A stretch of 64,000 nucleotides of DNA from Epiperipatus broadwayi (taxonomy: Eukaryota; Onychophora; Udeonychophora; Euonychophora; Peripatidae). The stretch covers positions 5,257,230 to 5,321,229 of the forward strand of contig JAQFVV010006215.1 in assembly GCA_028023455.1 (NCBI GenBank). The letters are read 5' to 3'. The first letter of the stretch is position 1. Every line of letters starts with the position of its first letter. The position numbers were made by a program, and so were the translations under genes. Of the stretch, positions 25,440 through 38,379 are shown in pieces. The notes beneath the pieces were generated by a model. That model had not been told where the DNA came from. It made no database searches and worked only from the letters and a program-made list of their open reading frames with translations.

Positions 25440-26290
25440 TTTTCCTAAGCTTTCAAATATTCATGAGTATCCTATTTCCTAAGAATATCAACTTTTTTTT
25501 CTCTTCACTCTATTGTCATTTCAACATTTTTTTTTACTTCTTAATACATTACATTCACAATCCAATTACTTTTCCAATTTTTAACTTCTTCAATAATCTT
25601 TTTTCATTCTTTTCACTACCTGTTTCAATTATCCTCCAAATTCACATCACTAAAGTTTCCAATCTTCTCTGCTTTTTTAATAGATTCCACTTAGAATATT
25701 ATGCAGCAAAATAATCCTGTGCTCTTGTTTTTTAATTTTTTTTTGTCATTATTTAACAGCATTAACTTGATAATTTTCTGCTTAATAATCAATTTTAATT
25801 TGTTATTCTCTTTACATTGTTTTATTTAAAATGCAATTGTTTTTTCCAAAACTTTCTATAAATTTTAACAATACTACTTAATATTTTTGACATCATCATT
25901 ATTAATAATGCGTTTTGTCATATCATCATCAAATCCATTATAGTGAACTTTTTTTACCCCAATTCTAACTTATAAAAACATCTCTCCCTATATCTAATTA
26001 TTCTGTAAAAGGATTATTTAATGTTAAAAATATCTTCTGTTTCATATGCAAATTTCTAATAAATGACTCTTCTGATCTATATTTTCTGCAAAATATCCAA
26101 CAAATTAATTCAGTTCATTCTATAAAATATCTTTTATAAAAAAAAATTAGTTGAATTCCTTTTTTTCTTATTATATATATCTCAATAAATTCTCACATTT
26201 CCATCTCTATCTTTTTTTCTATCAGTTCTACTACATTTAATCACATTTTTATATCAGTAGAATGGTTAGAATAAATATATTATCTTTGAA
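25440..26290 (-). mobile_element. Second-family LINE fragment
   Basis: The minus strand shows blocks parallel to 17640-19930. A motif A-flank match (ELN-type) lies near 26115, an FDDDM-type motif C lies near 25925, and a C-terminal charged region extends to about 25450. All are heavily broken. The order and spacing agree with the 18 kb copy. The call rests on visual similarity only. Confidence 0.4.
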
Positions 26291-27780
26291 ACTGGAGATA
26301 TTTTAATGCCAGTAGTAAAAAATATTTAATGCCAACAAACATTCATTTAAAAAAAAATATTTTTAATTATAATTTTTTTTTTATCATTATATTGCTGGGT
26401 TTTTACCACTCATTATGTAATTTAAGAATGAAAATACCATTTATCAATCTTTATTTTAAATATATATAAAAAAGAATGAAGTAAATTACTTACATAAATC
26501 CAACATGCATATATGTTAAAGACATTGAGTACACTATTAAAAACTTTTTCCCTTTAAGAATATGATATACAGGAAGTACATAACATACATTTTAAGAAAA
26601 ACTGTTATATGATATCTTAAAATAAAAAACTTTTTTTTTTAAAAAGTAGATAATTTTAGGTTTGTTTTTTCCCCCCAATGTAAAAATAACATTTAATCTT
26701 TAAAACAGTTTAAATTATGACTTTATCAGTATAAACACACATTTATAAGTCCATATTTCACATCCACTTCATATAATAAACACACTAAATACCTAAGTAA
26801 ACTCTTTCTAAACAAATATTTCTGATTACATTAAATAACTTTATTATTCAGTATTTCATCCTCAATTATAACTTCACACACAAAAAAGGAAATTTAAATG
26901 TGAACCACACTGATTATGAAACCTTTCATATATGCATATACATTTAGTATTTCTTTTTAAATATAAAATAATATAAACCTTTGATTAATAAATAACTTTT
27001 CCACTTCTCCTACCTTTTATATACGAAATTGAATCCATATTAACATTTAATGATTATAATATATACTATTAATAAAATAATATACATATAACCCTATGTA
27101 TTCAATGCCTACATATGTGTAATACATCTCTATAGTGATGATAAATGCATACCATTACATTTTCAATTGTTCATTATCATCACTACCAGCACTAATTGAT
27201 CTGTGACTTACTTTATTTGATCACTTTCTGTTTAATTATATGTTGACTACCTAACACAATTCATAAGCTTGATTAAGAAATGATCAATTCCAGATATGAA
27301 AGTCAAGATAAAGGCAAAGCAAGAGAGGGTGCTAATCGTTACATTGTAAAGTCCTTCAATAGATAGCATTTATTTTATCCATTCAACTATCTAGATTCAA
27401 TGCTTGGGAGGATGTGAAATAGTTATTACTCTTTGATTAATTTCATTAAATTGCAATTTTAAAATGTGTTTTAATGACATCTATTTCAAGTCCAAAACTC
27501 TTCTATAGAAATTCCTATTTATAGTATCAATTTTTAAATGTTTTGACTTTAAGCTCAATAAATTAAATAACACATCATTTTCTTCTTCAAATGACAATAT
27601 AGAAGTTTGTGATTAAATAACAGCATATTAAAATATTTGAATTTCTTTTGGTCATTACCCATTTATTCTATTATTACAGAAGTTTGACATTCTGAAATGA
27701 AAATATCAATTGAAATGTTGAATCTAATTCATCTTTAGTTTATTTTATTGGAGGATGGATGAGGGAAAGCTTAATATTTA
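26291..27780. other. A+T-rich DNA, no gene seen
   Basis: Nothing recognised beyond homopolymer runs. Confidence 0.45.
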
Positions 27781-27784
27781 TTTC

Positions 27785-28115
27785 TATTTGGACTGTTTTG
27801 GCTTTTTTTTTAAGTCACATGACCTGAGTTCTAAATTTTTTATATTTCCACGTACTTTTTTATCACTTAGATGTGTCAGTTGATGTTTTTGGTCTATTTT
27901 GTAAAGTTTTGCTTGACCAGATTTCTAATTTTTTTATGTTTTGGCTTTTTTTTTATTATGCGATCCATTTGGCTTTTTTTTTTAATTATTATGCAATCTA
28001 TTTGGCTCATTTTGGCCTTTTTTTTTCAAGTTGCGTGACCCGAGTTCTAAACTTTTTGTGTTTTCGCGTACTTTTTTATCACTTAGATGTGTCAGATGAC
28101 GTTTTTGGTCATTTT
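27785..28115. repeat. Degenerate tandem repeat, unit about 220 bp
   Basis: A block of about 110 bp with ATGACCTGAGTTCTAA and TTTTTTATCACTTAGATGTG (27820-27890) recurs at about 28035-28110, with partial similarity (GACCAGATTTCTAA) between them. The longest frame here, 27873-28118, simply reads through the repeat and is not a gene. Confidence 0.75.
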
Positions 28116-28119
28116 TGAA

Positions 28120-31100
28120 ATTCAAAATGGCAGAGATCACGTACTAAAAGAGCACCGACTTGTTTTTCATTATCTGCATTTATTTATTAATTGTTTAATT
28201 TAAATAATTAAATAAATATTAAACATTTTGTAAACTTAGTAATTTTTAGTAAATCAAAAGAAGCTTAAAGCAATCACTTTTGGATATTCCAATAGTATAT
28301 TAATAACAATAACAAATTTTTATAATATTAAATAATTGATAATGAGTTTTTATATTATACAATCACATAAAGTTTTCAATTTTTTCATTGCTCAAACTAA
28401 AGTACTTATTTTCTAAAATAATTCTTTCCCCTGCATCTTTTGGTTTACTTTTTTTTAATCTCATATAAAAGTGGCCACAATGATTCACTGTCATGTGCAG
28501 TTTATCCCAGTGAAAGAGTGATGAACTTGAATACTATAGGTTCTTAGATCAAGCTAACATTCGAATGTTTCATGACCTCCTAAGCAACTAGATATTCAAC
28601 TTTTCTCTATGCAGTAAAGTTCCAGGACTGATTCTCATTTACTAATATATATTTTAAAAATCTTACTTCAGATAACTGAATAGAATTGTGCTTAACATAT
28701 TACCAGAGATGTTCAAATGTCACATGAACTCATGAAAAACTACTTATATGATTTTAATGAAATTTTAAAAAGTAAAATAAACCCACTGGATACATGGATG
28801 CCAGCCTTATCATGACTCATCCAGAAAATAACATGTTAATATGTGAAACTAATGTCTTTATTTGAAAACTAGATCTCATCTTACAATAAATTCCAGTTAA
28901 AGAAAACAAATTATGAAATGATTGATTCTTTTTTAATAATTTAGTATATTATCTTGCTTTTAAAATTTTTGAATTTCAACTTTGCTTCTATCATTATGTT
29001 AAAGAAATATAGTAATGTGTAAACATCAGCAATGTAATTTATTTTGCTATGCTGGGAACAATACAATTAACATTAATTAAGCCAGCGATAATTTCTAAAA
29101 TAAAACAATCAATGACAATTACTAAAAATTTAGATTTATCATTCAACATTTATTATTTAAAGCATTACTTAAGACTAAAGTAATGAAAACAAGTAAAAAC
29201 TGCACATAATCAGTTGAGTGTAAAAGCTAATAGCTTTAAAAAAAATCAGTTTTAAATTCTTAATTACCCAAAGAAAATGAAAACTATGATCAAGTTTCTG
29301 ATTACAATAACTTAAAAGATTTTTAATATGTAATGCAGTTGTGATTACTTCTATCTAACTATATGACTTCAATCATATGCTATCCCAAAAAAAAAATGCA
29401 AACAAACAGAATATAAATAAATAATCAAAAAAAAAAAAAACCATTGAAATGTGTATATTTTACAATATTTGGCAGTCATTTTTTCTTCTCTAAATGCTGT
29501 ATGTGTCACATTTAAAAAAAGTAAAATTTGTAAATAAATTTTGCCAATAACAGTTTTTTAATACCAAAATACCATGCATAATTATATATATATTAATAAA
29601 ATTTCTTCACTTTACATTGAAAGCACATATATTTTATTTTAATTTTATTAAACCTTTCCAAATTGCATAAGAAAATATTTTCTGAGAGTAATGCTAAAAG
29701 TTTTATAAAATTTTAGAACATATTTAATGTTAATACTGATTTTAAAGCATTAAAATAATTATAGAAATCATAATTTTTTGATAGAGACTAGTCAATTATG
29801 TTTCCAAATAAAGAAAAGTTATTGAAAAAAAAAAAAATCATCCTGAGCATATTTAATAGCTATGAAAGTCAGATATCTCACTATTTACTTTATTTGAAAA
29901 ATAAAAAATATGAGGTTTTTTTTAATTATTCTTCTTGCTTCAGTGAATGCATGAATGAACACATACTCCATAATGTATATATCCCCCTAATTTATTATTA
30001 ATAAGTATATTATTATTTTTTAAAATTTTGTTTATACTATTTATATATGCATATTAGACTTATAAAAAAGCACCTGTGTTATATATATATATATATATAT
30101 GTGCATGTTGAAAAGTAATGTAAACTTGCAGTTCAATAAGAACTACAAATTCTATTCTAATCAATGTTTATCAACAAAATGTGAGCTATTATATGTTATT
30201 TACATTTTAACATGATGGGCGCTTGGAATAAAATATAACATACTTTGCAGCTCCACTGTACAATAGCTACTATATGTTCATGACTATTTGCTTTCAAGCT
30301 CACATCCAAATATCTGAAATTGTAGATAATACTAAATCCTAGATATATACATATCTATAGTATAATTTAATTATAAAATTATATAATTTAAGACATCAAC
30401 AAAAATAATTAATTATAAAAGTAGAAGGATGTACTTATGAACATGACAATATGGTAATAAACTGAGAGAGCAATTATGTGAATGAAGATTCTACATGGAA
30501 TGAAAAAAATATTGATAGGGAGATGATTGTGAACATGTGTGGAATTTATGAATTCAAATATATGAACTTCAATTTTTTTTTTTTAATTTTTTTTTTCAAA
30601 TCATATACATTGAGATTTGGAACAATAAATTATTCAGTTTGAGGTTTATACATCATAACATTTATTCATTAAAGCTTAGATTGAAATATATGTATTTAAA
30701 GATAATCTGTTCGAGGCCTATGGCTTAGACCTAAGTTGCTATCCAAAACAACCATTCAAGCAGAAAAAATCAAAAATATAAATTAAAAATACATATAAAA
30801 TTATTTGCTGTATATACTGTACATGAAAACTAAAATTGATTTTTTAAAAGCATAAAATTAAAATGTAAATAAACTTATATATCCTAATAAAAAAATCACA
30901 GATTGTTGATTTCAGAACTTTCTTTTTTCTTGCAAGGTAACATTCAGCAAGTTCTATCTGTCCTAGCAGCCTCAGCATTCCTTACAACTTCTATGCACTC
31001 CAGTTCTTTTCTTTAACCTTCTTCAGAAGACCGCATTTGTATTACAAGATTTAATAAGACTATTCTTCAAATGCTTGATCTTTTCACAAATGTTTGCTTT

Positions 31101-31340
31101 GTCGATGCTATCTCGGCCATTTGCTTTTGATTAATCCACATTAGTAAAATTTTCCATTTGTTACATATTACAATGTAAACTGCTCAATCTGGAAATGCCT
31201 TTCACTACCTGGAGCCTTTCTTGTTATTTTTGTTTACATTGTATAGATCATTGATTTAGCCATATCATATTCATAGCCTAAATCACCAACCATATTATAG
31301 CTTTCTCTTTTAGGAATGGTCTTTTTTTTACACTTGTTCA
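28120..31340. other. A+T-rich DNA, no gene seen
   Basis: About 3.2 kb with no recognised gene. A 20 bp AT microsatellite lies at 30080-30100 and poly-T runs near 30570-30597. Short frames (for example 29798-30001) are low-complexity. Confidence 0.4.
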
Positions 31341-31342
31341 AT

Positions 31343-31524
31343 ACTGTTTTAAAACAGGCAAAACTCATTTTACGTATTACCACACACAGCAAGCTAGAGC
31401 AATTAATGGATGCCAGAAGGCTTGTGCATAAAATCCCCATCTAGTGCTCTCTGGCATCCATTGATTACTCTAGCTTGCTGTGTGTGGCAATACGTATAGT
31501 GAGTTTTGCCTGTTTTAAAACAGT
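31343..31524. repeat. Foldback related to the 45.3 kb element, ribozyme lost
   Basis: Arms 31343-31417 and 31450-31524 are inverted copies with few differences and a 32 bp spacer. The outer end (AAACAGGCAAAACTC) and the inner end (ATGGATGCCAGAAG) match the arms of 45271-45497, but the middle of the arm differs. The spacer keeps only the ATAAAATCCCCATCTAGTGC part of the 45.3 kb spacer, read in inverse, and lacks the hammerhead. Confidence 0.85.
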
Positions 31525-31891
31525 TATACACAAGGATAAGAAGTGGTGGTCATGTGATGTTTATTGTTCAATACTGATTAATATTTTAACTCTAGTTTTC
31601 TGGCTTACAATTAAATATTTGCATGCTTACAAAACTAATTTTATCAAAACTAGTAAAGTTAAACAAATTGCAAAAGAAAAATTAAATGCAAATAAGCTCA
31701 CAAAATGCGATAAAGATATCTGCAGCTTAACTGCTCTGAAAAGTCTTACACATTCGGATGTTGTAAAGTTAATAGCACTCATTGTAACATTTATTATTTC
31801 ATCCAATGGTATTCTATGCTTAGCATTTAGATTTCTACCATTGGTAGCTAATTTCACTACAATGATTTTTCTTTTTGGACATCAATATTAA
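31475..31891 (+). CDS. Unassigned 138-codon frame, doubtful
   Basis: An open frame of 138 codons that starts inside the right arm of the foldback and continues into unique DNA. It has two hydrophobic stretches (about residues 31-48 and 97-135) around a Lys-rich middle. No family is recognised. It is long for chance in such A+T-rich DNA, but its start in a repeat and the absence of any promoter or splice signal argue against a real gene. Confidence 0.15.
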   Translation: MLCVAIRIVSFACFKTVIHKDKKWWSCDVYCSILINILTLVFWLTIKYLHAYKTNFIKTSKVKQIAKEKLNANKLTKCDKDICSLTALKSLTHSDVVKLIALIVTFIISSNGILCLAFRFLPLVANFTTMIFLFGHQY

Positions 31892-32939
31892 TCAGCTTTC
31901 AAATACCACTTTCATAGTTCATAGAAAAATTATTACCGCATATAAATCTAGAAGAATATTTTTATAAGAAAAGATTTACAATGTTTTCACTGATAGAGAA
32001 TTAGAAATTCAATGCTTGGTTTTTATATTTCTGCCACTGTTACCATAATTGCATTTTTTTACATCAATATTAATAACTCAAAATAAAAATTAATACTGTA
32101 CATGTGTCTAAAACAATATATATATTCTAAATATGTATAATACTTTCACTGTTGGAAATAAAAAAGCTAAGTGACCTAGACGACTAAGTCTTATGTGATA
32201 AAGATGTATAACTGTTCTAGTGTTCATAATATGAATTTGAATTGTTATATTAAGTCATAATTTTATGAAAGCAAAGGATTTATTCTAAGTTTTTGCTGTA
32301 CCAAATGCCACTGCATAGAAAATCGTTGATATGGGAGAACTAGTAGAATTTTATATACATTGCCCAGCTGATAACATTATCTACCATTACATTAATAAGT
32401 TTCTGTTGTATTACATGTTAAATAATACAGAAATGTATAAAATATATATTTTAAGAACTTTTAACAATTTTAAAAAGAAATGAATCCAAAAATATTTATT
32501 CTTGTAATTTTTCTTGGAAGTCTTTTTAAATTATTGCTATTTGTTTATTCAATTCAGATCCATGGTCTGAATTTACAATAAATAATGAACCCACTGTAAC
32601 ATAATACATTACTCTCATCAAAAGTTTTGTAATCTAATGTGACCCTAAAGACCCTAAAATAACATAGTGATAGAAATCTTGATTTTTTTTTCAAATTATG
32701 ACAATTATTGTACTGAGCTCAAATGTGATTAACTCTTAAAAATGAAATAACATCATATATTATATATAAACCAAATGTAACCGGCCTATAATGATCATGG
32801 ATTTTTTTTAATTGATTGCTTTAACAATTTTTTTTAAGATTTAATTGTATGTTTATTTTTTTATTTAATTTGCACTTATAATTTTTCAAAGTCTATATAA
32901 ATATCACTATATAATAAATAAATAAAGTTAAGATTATTA

Positions 32940-34235
32940 ATAAAAAGGTGATAAAAAAGATATTAGAAATTACAGACCTATCAGCCTTTTATCAGTTTTA
33001 TACACAATTTTTACTAAGGTAATTACAACTTGTCTACAGAGAACATTGGATTTCCACCAACCAAAAGAACAAGCTGGATTTAAAAGTGGTTTTAATACAG
33101 TAGATCATATCCTGGTATTGAGAAAAGTTATACAAAAGATAAATGAATATGAGTTGCCATTATGCTTTGGATTTATAGATTATGAAAAGGCATTTGATTC
33201 TATAAACATTTCTACAGTGAATAAAGCATTGGATCATCATCAAGGTATAGATCCAGGCTATTGTCATATTTTAAAGAATATTTATAAAAGTGCAATAGCA
33301 ACAATTTGATTACATAATGATACTAGGAAAGTCAACATTGAAAAGAGTGTAAGACAGGGGACTCCATATCTCCAAAACTTTTTACAGCAGTGCTGCAAGA
33401 AATATTTTGTGGATTAAAATGGAAAGTTAAAGGAGTGAAAGGAAATGGAGATTATTTAAGTCATTTAGATTTTGCAGATGATGTAGTTGTTTTTGCAAAT
33501 AATGCTTTAGAGCTGCAGGAAATATTGCAGGAGTTATCAGATGAAAGTAGGAAAATAGAACTAAAGATAAATGTTAAAAAGACTAAAGTAATGTTTAATG
33601 GATTTTCTCAAAATATGAAAATAAAGATTTATTATGATGAGTTAGAAGAAGTTAACAGCTGCAAATACCTTGGTCAGATTATTAATACAAATGGAAACAT
33701 AATGGATGAAATTGATCATAGAATTAAACTTGGTTGGAAAGCTTTTGGTAGAAATAACTTGATACTAAAAGGAAATATACCTATGTGTTTGAAAAGGAAG
33801 GTTTTTAATAAATATGTTTTACCAGTTCTTACTTTTGGATTGAGACTTAATAATAAAAGAGCAATTCAGAGACTTCAGACCACTCAAAGAAGTATGGAGA
33901 GATGAATGTTGGGAGTAACAAGCAGAAATCGAAAACACAATATATGGATAAGAGAACAAACAGATGTCACTGACCTCATGGGAAAAATTAAAAGACTGAA
34001 GTGGAGTTGGGCTGGATATATTGCTAGAAGAGGTGATAATAGATGGATAATTAAAATTTTAAACTGGATTCCAAGGGATTGTACAAGCCCAGAAAGAGAC
34101 CACATGTAAGATGGGTGGATGAAATAAGAAAGTGTGCAAGGGTGATGTAGAGAAGATAAGCTAAAGATCAGAGAAGATGGATTGAACTTGGAGAGACCTT
34201 CATCCTGCAGTGAATTGATAATGGTTAATGATGAT
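32940..34235 (+). mobile_element. 5'-truncated RTE copy, RT to 3' end
   Basis: Begins at the residues matching FKKGDKEDIRNYRPIS of the intact protein and runs to the 3' end. Preserved blocks are LDFHQPKEQAGFKSGF, motif A (FIDYEKAFDS), motif C (LDFADDVVVF), YLGQI, TQRSMER and the C-terminal region. Frameshifts near 33310 and 33390 and stops near 33903 and 34109 divide it into four open pieces. The 3' tail is ATGGTTAATGATGATGAT at about 34220. Motif B is damaged by a lost base in the RQGD codons near 33357. Confidence 0.9.
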
Positions 34236-37200
34236 GATATATATAATGTTTAATTTTAGTAATTGTTTTGTAATCTGATTATCACTCTGTAATATATAAA
34301 TAAATGTGAGAAATTCACAATTGAAAAAGAAAATATTTGGAATAACCTGATCTTCAGAAATGTAGCTGGCAAGGTGTTAGTAAAGTTAAATTTAAATTTT
34401 TAAATATACCTGTTATATTTGATATGTGAATTTGACAGCAATACAGATGATTGCTTCGTAAAAAAGTTATGGTTATTAAAGTAGAATTACTTCCTTCACA
34501 TAAAATGCTTGTAATATAAATTATGGTTTAGTTAGATATAGTTATCTATTTATAAAAACAAAATTAAAGTTTTTTTATATGATTTTTCAATTGTGAATTT
34601 GACAGATTACTTGGGAACAAACAAGTTTTTTTTTAATTGTTTTGACATGTGACAGCCTCATAAACAAACATACATTCACATTATGTGTCAGCCTTATGAA
34701 CAAACATATATTCACCAATCAGACAATAGGAAAATAGGGATTTTATATATAGATAAATATTAACAATTCATTGCACCATAATAATTACAATCCAAATGAA
34801 ATTATTTTGTACTTATGCCAATTTGGTTCTCTTACTTCATATTACTCAATAAAATTACAACAGAGTTTTTATTAAAACAGAAAGAAAAATGTACACCAAT
34901 TAAGTTAAAAAAAGTATATGACAATACACTTCCTATAAAAATTATTTACATCAACTTACTTTTGATATTATTTCATTTCAAAACCTTGAAATTAAAGTTT
35001 GAAAACTGTCTGGAAAATCATGATAGAAAATTTAAAATGAAACAGTATATTCTACATCCGGCATAAGGCAACAATAAAGCCAAATTCTTTCCTTTAACTA
35101 TTTGATTATTTCACAAAATTTTCATTTTTAAATATCCAATAAAAAAATAAAAAACAGCTTTTCCAAGAAGTATGCTAACAATTTATATTAGTACAATATA
35201 CAGCTTTAGATAAATCAGATTTGCATAATTTGAATATTTATTAAGTTCATTTATCCAAACAAAATTAGATGCTTTAAATTTTTGCCATTATTTTCTTCAT
35301 TGGTTCTTTCATTCTCTCATCATATTCACTGTAATTAAATATAAAAAGACAGATAACTGAAAAATAATTTCTGTAAAAGAAAAGACAGAAAAAAATTATA
35401 ATAAAGAGTTTAAAGTAAAAAAAGAGAGCAATAAATAAAATAGTAATAAGCTTTTGTATGAAAAATAATATGATGATAATGCATATATAATTTATAAATC
35501 ACTGGAAAGCTCCAAATGATATAAGTATTTTTCAGTTAAACTATATATTAATTCAAATTATGTTTAAGAGTAGCATTGAAAACACATGTGCACATTCTAG
35601 AACTACCTTAGATTCTAATCACAAATTAATCATAGTAAAATTGTAACAATAAAATAAAAATTGACTATTAAAGAAAACTTTTTCATTATTTTGAATCAGA
35701 AAATTGAGAATAAGTTAATTAATGTAGTCCAAATTCTAATAATTAAAAATTTTTTGGAAAAAAATTTTAAAAATAACTTCAAAGATAAATTATAAAAAAA
35801 AAATCCCCCCCCCTCCATAACAAAATGGGGAGGGGGAGTATAGAAAAAAAATTGAAAAGAAAAATTTTTAATTGAAAAAAAAAAGGATACATTTGGGAGA
35901 ATTTACATTGAAAACAAATATATAAGAATAAAAAAATCATAAAGATTAAACATTAGAAAAAAATCAAGTAGTTGAAAAAAGAATGCAGTTTTTAATAAAG
36001 AAGATATAGTGAAAGATAGGAAGAATATATGTGATGTTATGACAAAAATAATGTGCATGCCATTAATTCTATTTAAAAAAGTGAAGATGAAAATTAAATA
36101 GATATATATTATATCTACATATATTTATAGTAGAAAATGATTGAGCAACATATATATTTTATATGAAAATATTATGACAAAAAAAAGTTGTTTTATTTTT
36201 ATTGTAGACAACCAAAAATTATTATTTGATATGATTGAAATATATTAGAAATACAATAAAGCTCCATGCCAGCCATTGTTATTTCTTAATATTAATTAAC
36301 ATTTTAGAATAAATTTTCCATCAGGGAATTTCCTTTTAAGCAGAAGGATTTCCAATAAACTAACCAAATTATTTGTATAACAAATTTGAAATTAAAAAGG
36401 AGGGGAAAGTAAAATGCAAATAAATAGTGTTATCTTTGAAAAAAAAAAAAAAGTACTTATAATATATGGGTCATTTAGTGACAAGCAAATAAAAAATTAT
36501 TTTTAAAAAAAACTATCTGTGATAACTTTTAACATGATTGGAAAATATGTGTTTAGTATCAATTCTTTTCTCTCACTACAGTTAGACTACCTAATGTATT
36601 TTAGTAATCAATACAAGTCAGATGGTAGTGTTTAATAAATCCCTATCCAGTACTGTTCTATCCAATATCCCTAAACTATTGGACAAAGTAATGTAAAATA
36701 CACTTTTCCACAATAAAAGTGAACATTCTTCAAATGAATTCCATTATCAGATAAAAATCACTTTATCCAATCAAAGTTTAAAATGATATGAAAATATAAG
36801 ATACAACAATTATTAACAATTTTAAACAGACTGCACTCTCGATAAATGAAGATTTGTATAGTTATTAGAAAATACTGAATGTCACAATTCTACGATGTTA
36901 CATACAATAATATATAATAATTCAACCATGATCAAATTTTATAAATATCATATATGAAACTGAATTATTTCTAATCAAAAAACATCATATTTGGATGGAT
37001 TAAACAATTTAATGTTTTGTTATTGTTGTTTTTTTCTCAACTTCATACAACATAAACTAAATATTAAATTCATTGCATAGCAACACTTGAACATATAATT
37101 TTTCTATCAAAGTTCAACATATTTATAAACTATTTGTTTTTGTTTTTGATTTTAAATATTTTCTATCATGAGGAACATTTTGATAGAAATAATAATAAAA

Positions 37201-38238
37201 ATAATAGATATTTTTATATCAAAATAGATTAGTAACATTTGAAAAGGGCACCAAAGCAGGTGCTGAAAAAAGTTTATGTATAAAATTATTATTTGATTAT
37301 ATAACTGCTGTAAAGAATTATTATTATTTTTCAATTATATTTTTTATAAAAATATTCCACATAATGAGCAACAAACATATTTTGAAAAATATATATTCTA
37401 TTTCAAAAATTTCTTCAGCTAGAGTTTCACAATAGTGCCATATATATTTAGAAATTTTTTTAAAAATGGCAACAAAAAAGAGATTTAAAATAGAATATAA
37501 TTTTAATCAAATGCAGACATTTGTTCAATTTAAAGAAAATCAGTGTTCGCTTATTTAACAATGTTCAATTCTATATATAATTGTGAATAGTTATAATCTT
37601 GATGTAAATTTGACGGATTCATGAATAAAAAGAGTAAGAGTTCTTATCAAACCAACAACAGTAAAAATATAAGTTGTTTTTTTTTTTATTTAACTATAAA
37701 TTGTAAGTTTTTTACTTTATTATTTATATTTTCTGTATTCTCATATATATATATTGTAACAGAATAAAAAGTTGCTCTACAGGTTTGGACATTTTATAAC
37801 TGACATAAAAAGATGATGATGAAATAATAACTCTTATTATTGTCCTTAAAGTAGAGCACCATTTGTAACTGGATAAAAATGAGGATATATTCTTCTTTTA
37901 ATGCATCACAGATTTGAGAACCATTTACAAGATGAGAGTGATTCTACTAATTATGCCCTGCAAATTGCAGTGACATTTATAATCTAATAAATATGTGCAT
38001 TTGCTAATCTCTATTATAACCCCACTGATTTAGGCAATATTTGTAACAGATCTTGTAGCAGATCAAAAATATTCAATGGGAAATAATAACTTTAACAGAA
38101 TCTGAATAGAATATAGCATAGTCTTTGATCATCATATGCAATAAAATGAAAATGATCTCTGAAGTTGGACATCATTTACAATTGAATAAAATAAGTCAAT
38201 TATTTTATATAGTGCGATGTTTTTTTTTATTTTATAAA
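34236..38238. other. A+T-rich DNA, no gene seen
   Basis: About 4 kb. It contains a two-copy tandem of about 36 bp at 34644-34716, a C-run and G-run hairpin (35805-35836) and many homopolymers. The frame at 34815-35066 is Lys- and Leu-rich with no domain and is not called. Confidence 0.4.
34644..34716. repeat. Two-copy tandem repeat of about 36 bp
   Basis: Adjacent units share ACAAACATA and TTCAC blocks with several mismatches. Non-coding. Confidence 0.7.
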
Positions 38239-38379
38239 CTATAATATTTAAACAGCATTAAACTGTTGCACATGCGCTTTGGATTTTAAATATAAAATGA
38301 ATGAATACTAACACTTCAACAACCATAATTAAAATCCAAAGCGCATGTGCAACAGTTTAATGCTGTTTAAATATTATAG
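38239..38379. repeat. Foldback with perfect 50 bp arms
   Basis: 38239-38288 and 38330-38379 are exact reverse complements over 50 bp, with a 41 bp spacer. The arm contains GCACATGCGCTTT. This, and the adjoining ATGAATACT segment, resemble GTGCATGCGCTTT and ATGAATACT of the 48.7-49.9 kb array, suggesting one family. Confidence 0.95.

Noticed and set aside
30080-30100. Short repeat clusters as a CRISPR array
   Set aside because: These are simple dinucleotide repeats in animal DNA, with no repeat-spacer pattern anywhere in the window.
34815-35066. Plus-strand 83-codon frame
   Set aside because: Low-complexity Lys/Leu/Ile content, no domain, no promoter or splice context.
35805-35836. C-run and G-run hairpin as a G-quadruplex or terminator
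   Set aside because: Only two G runs are present on one strand, and no gene is nearby to terminate.
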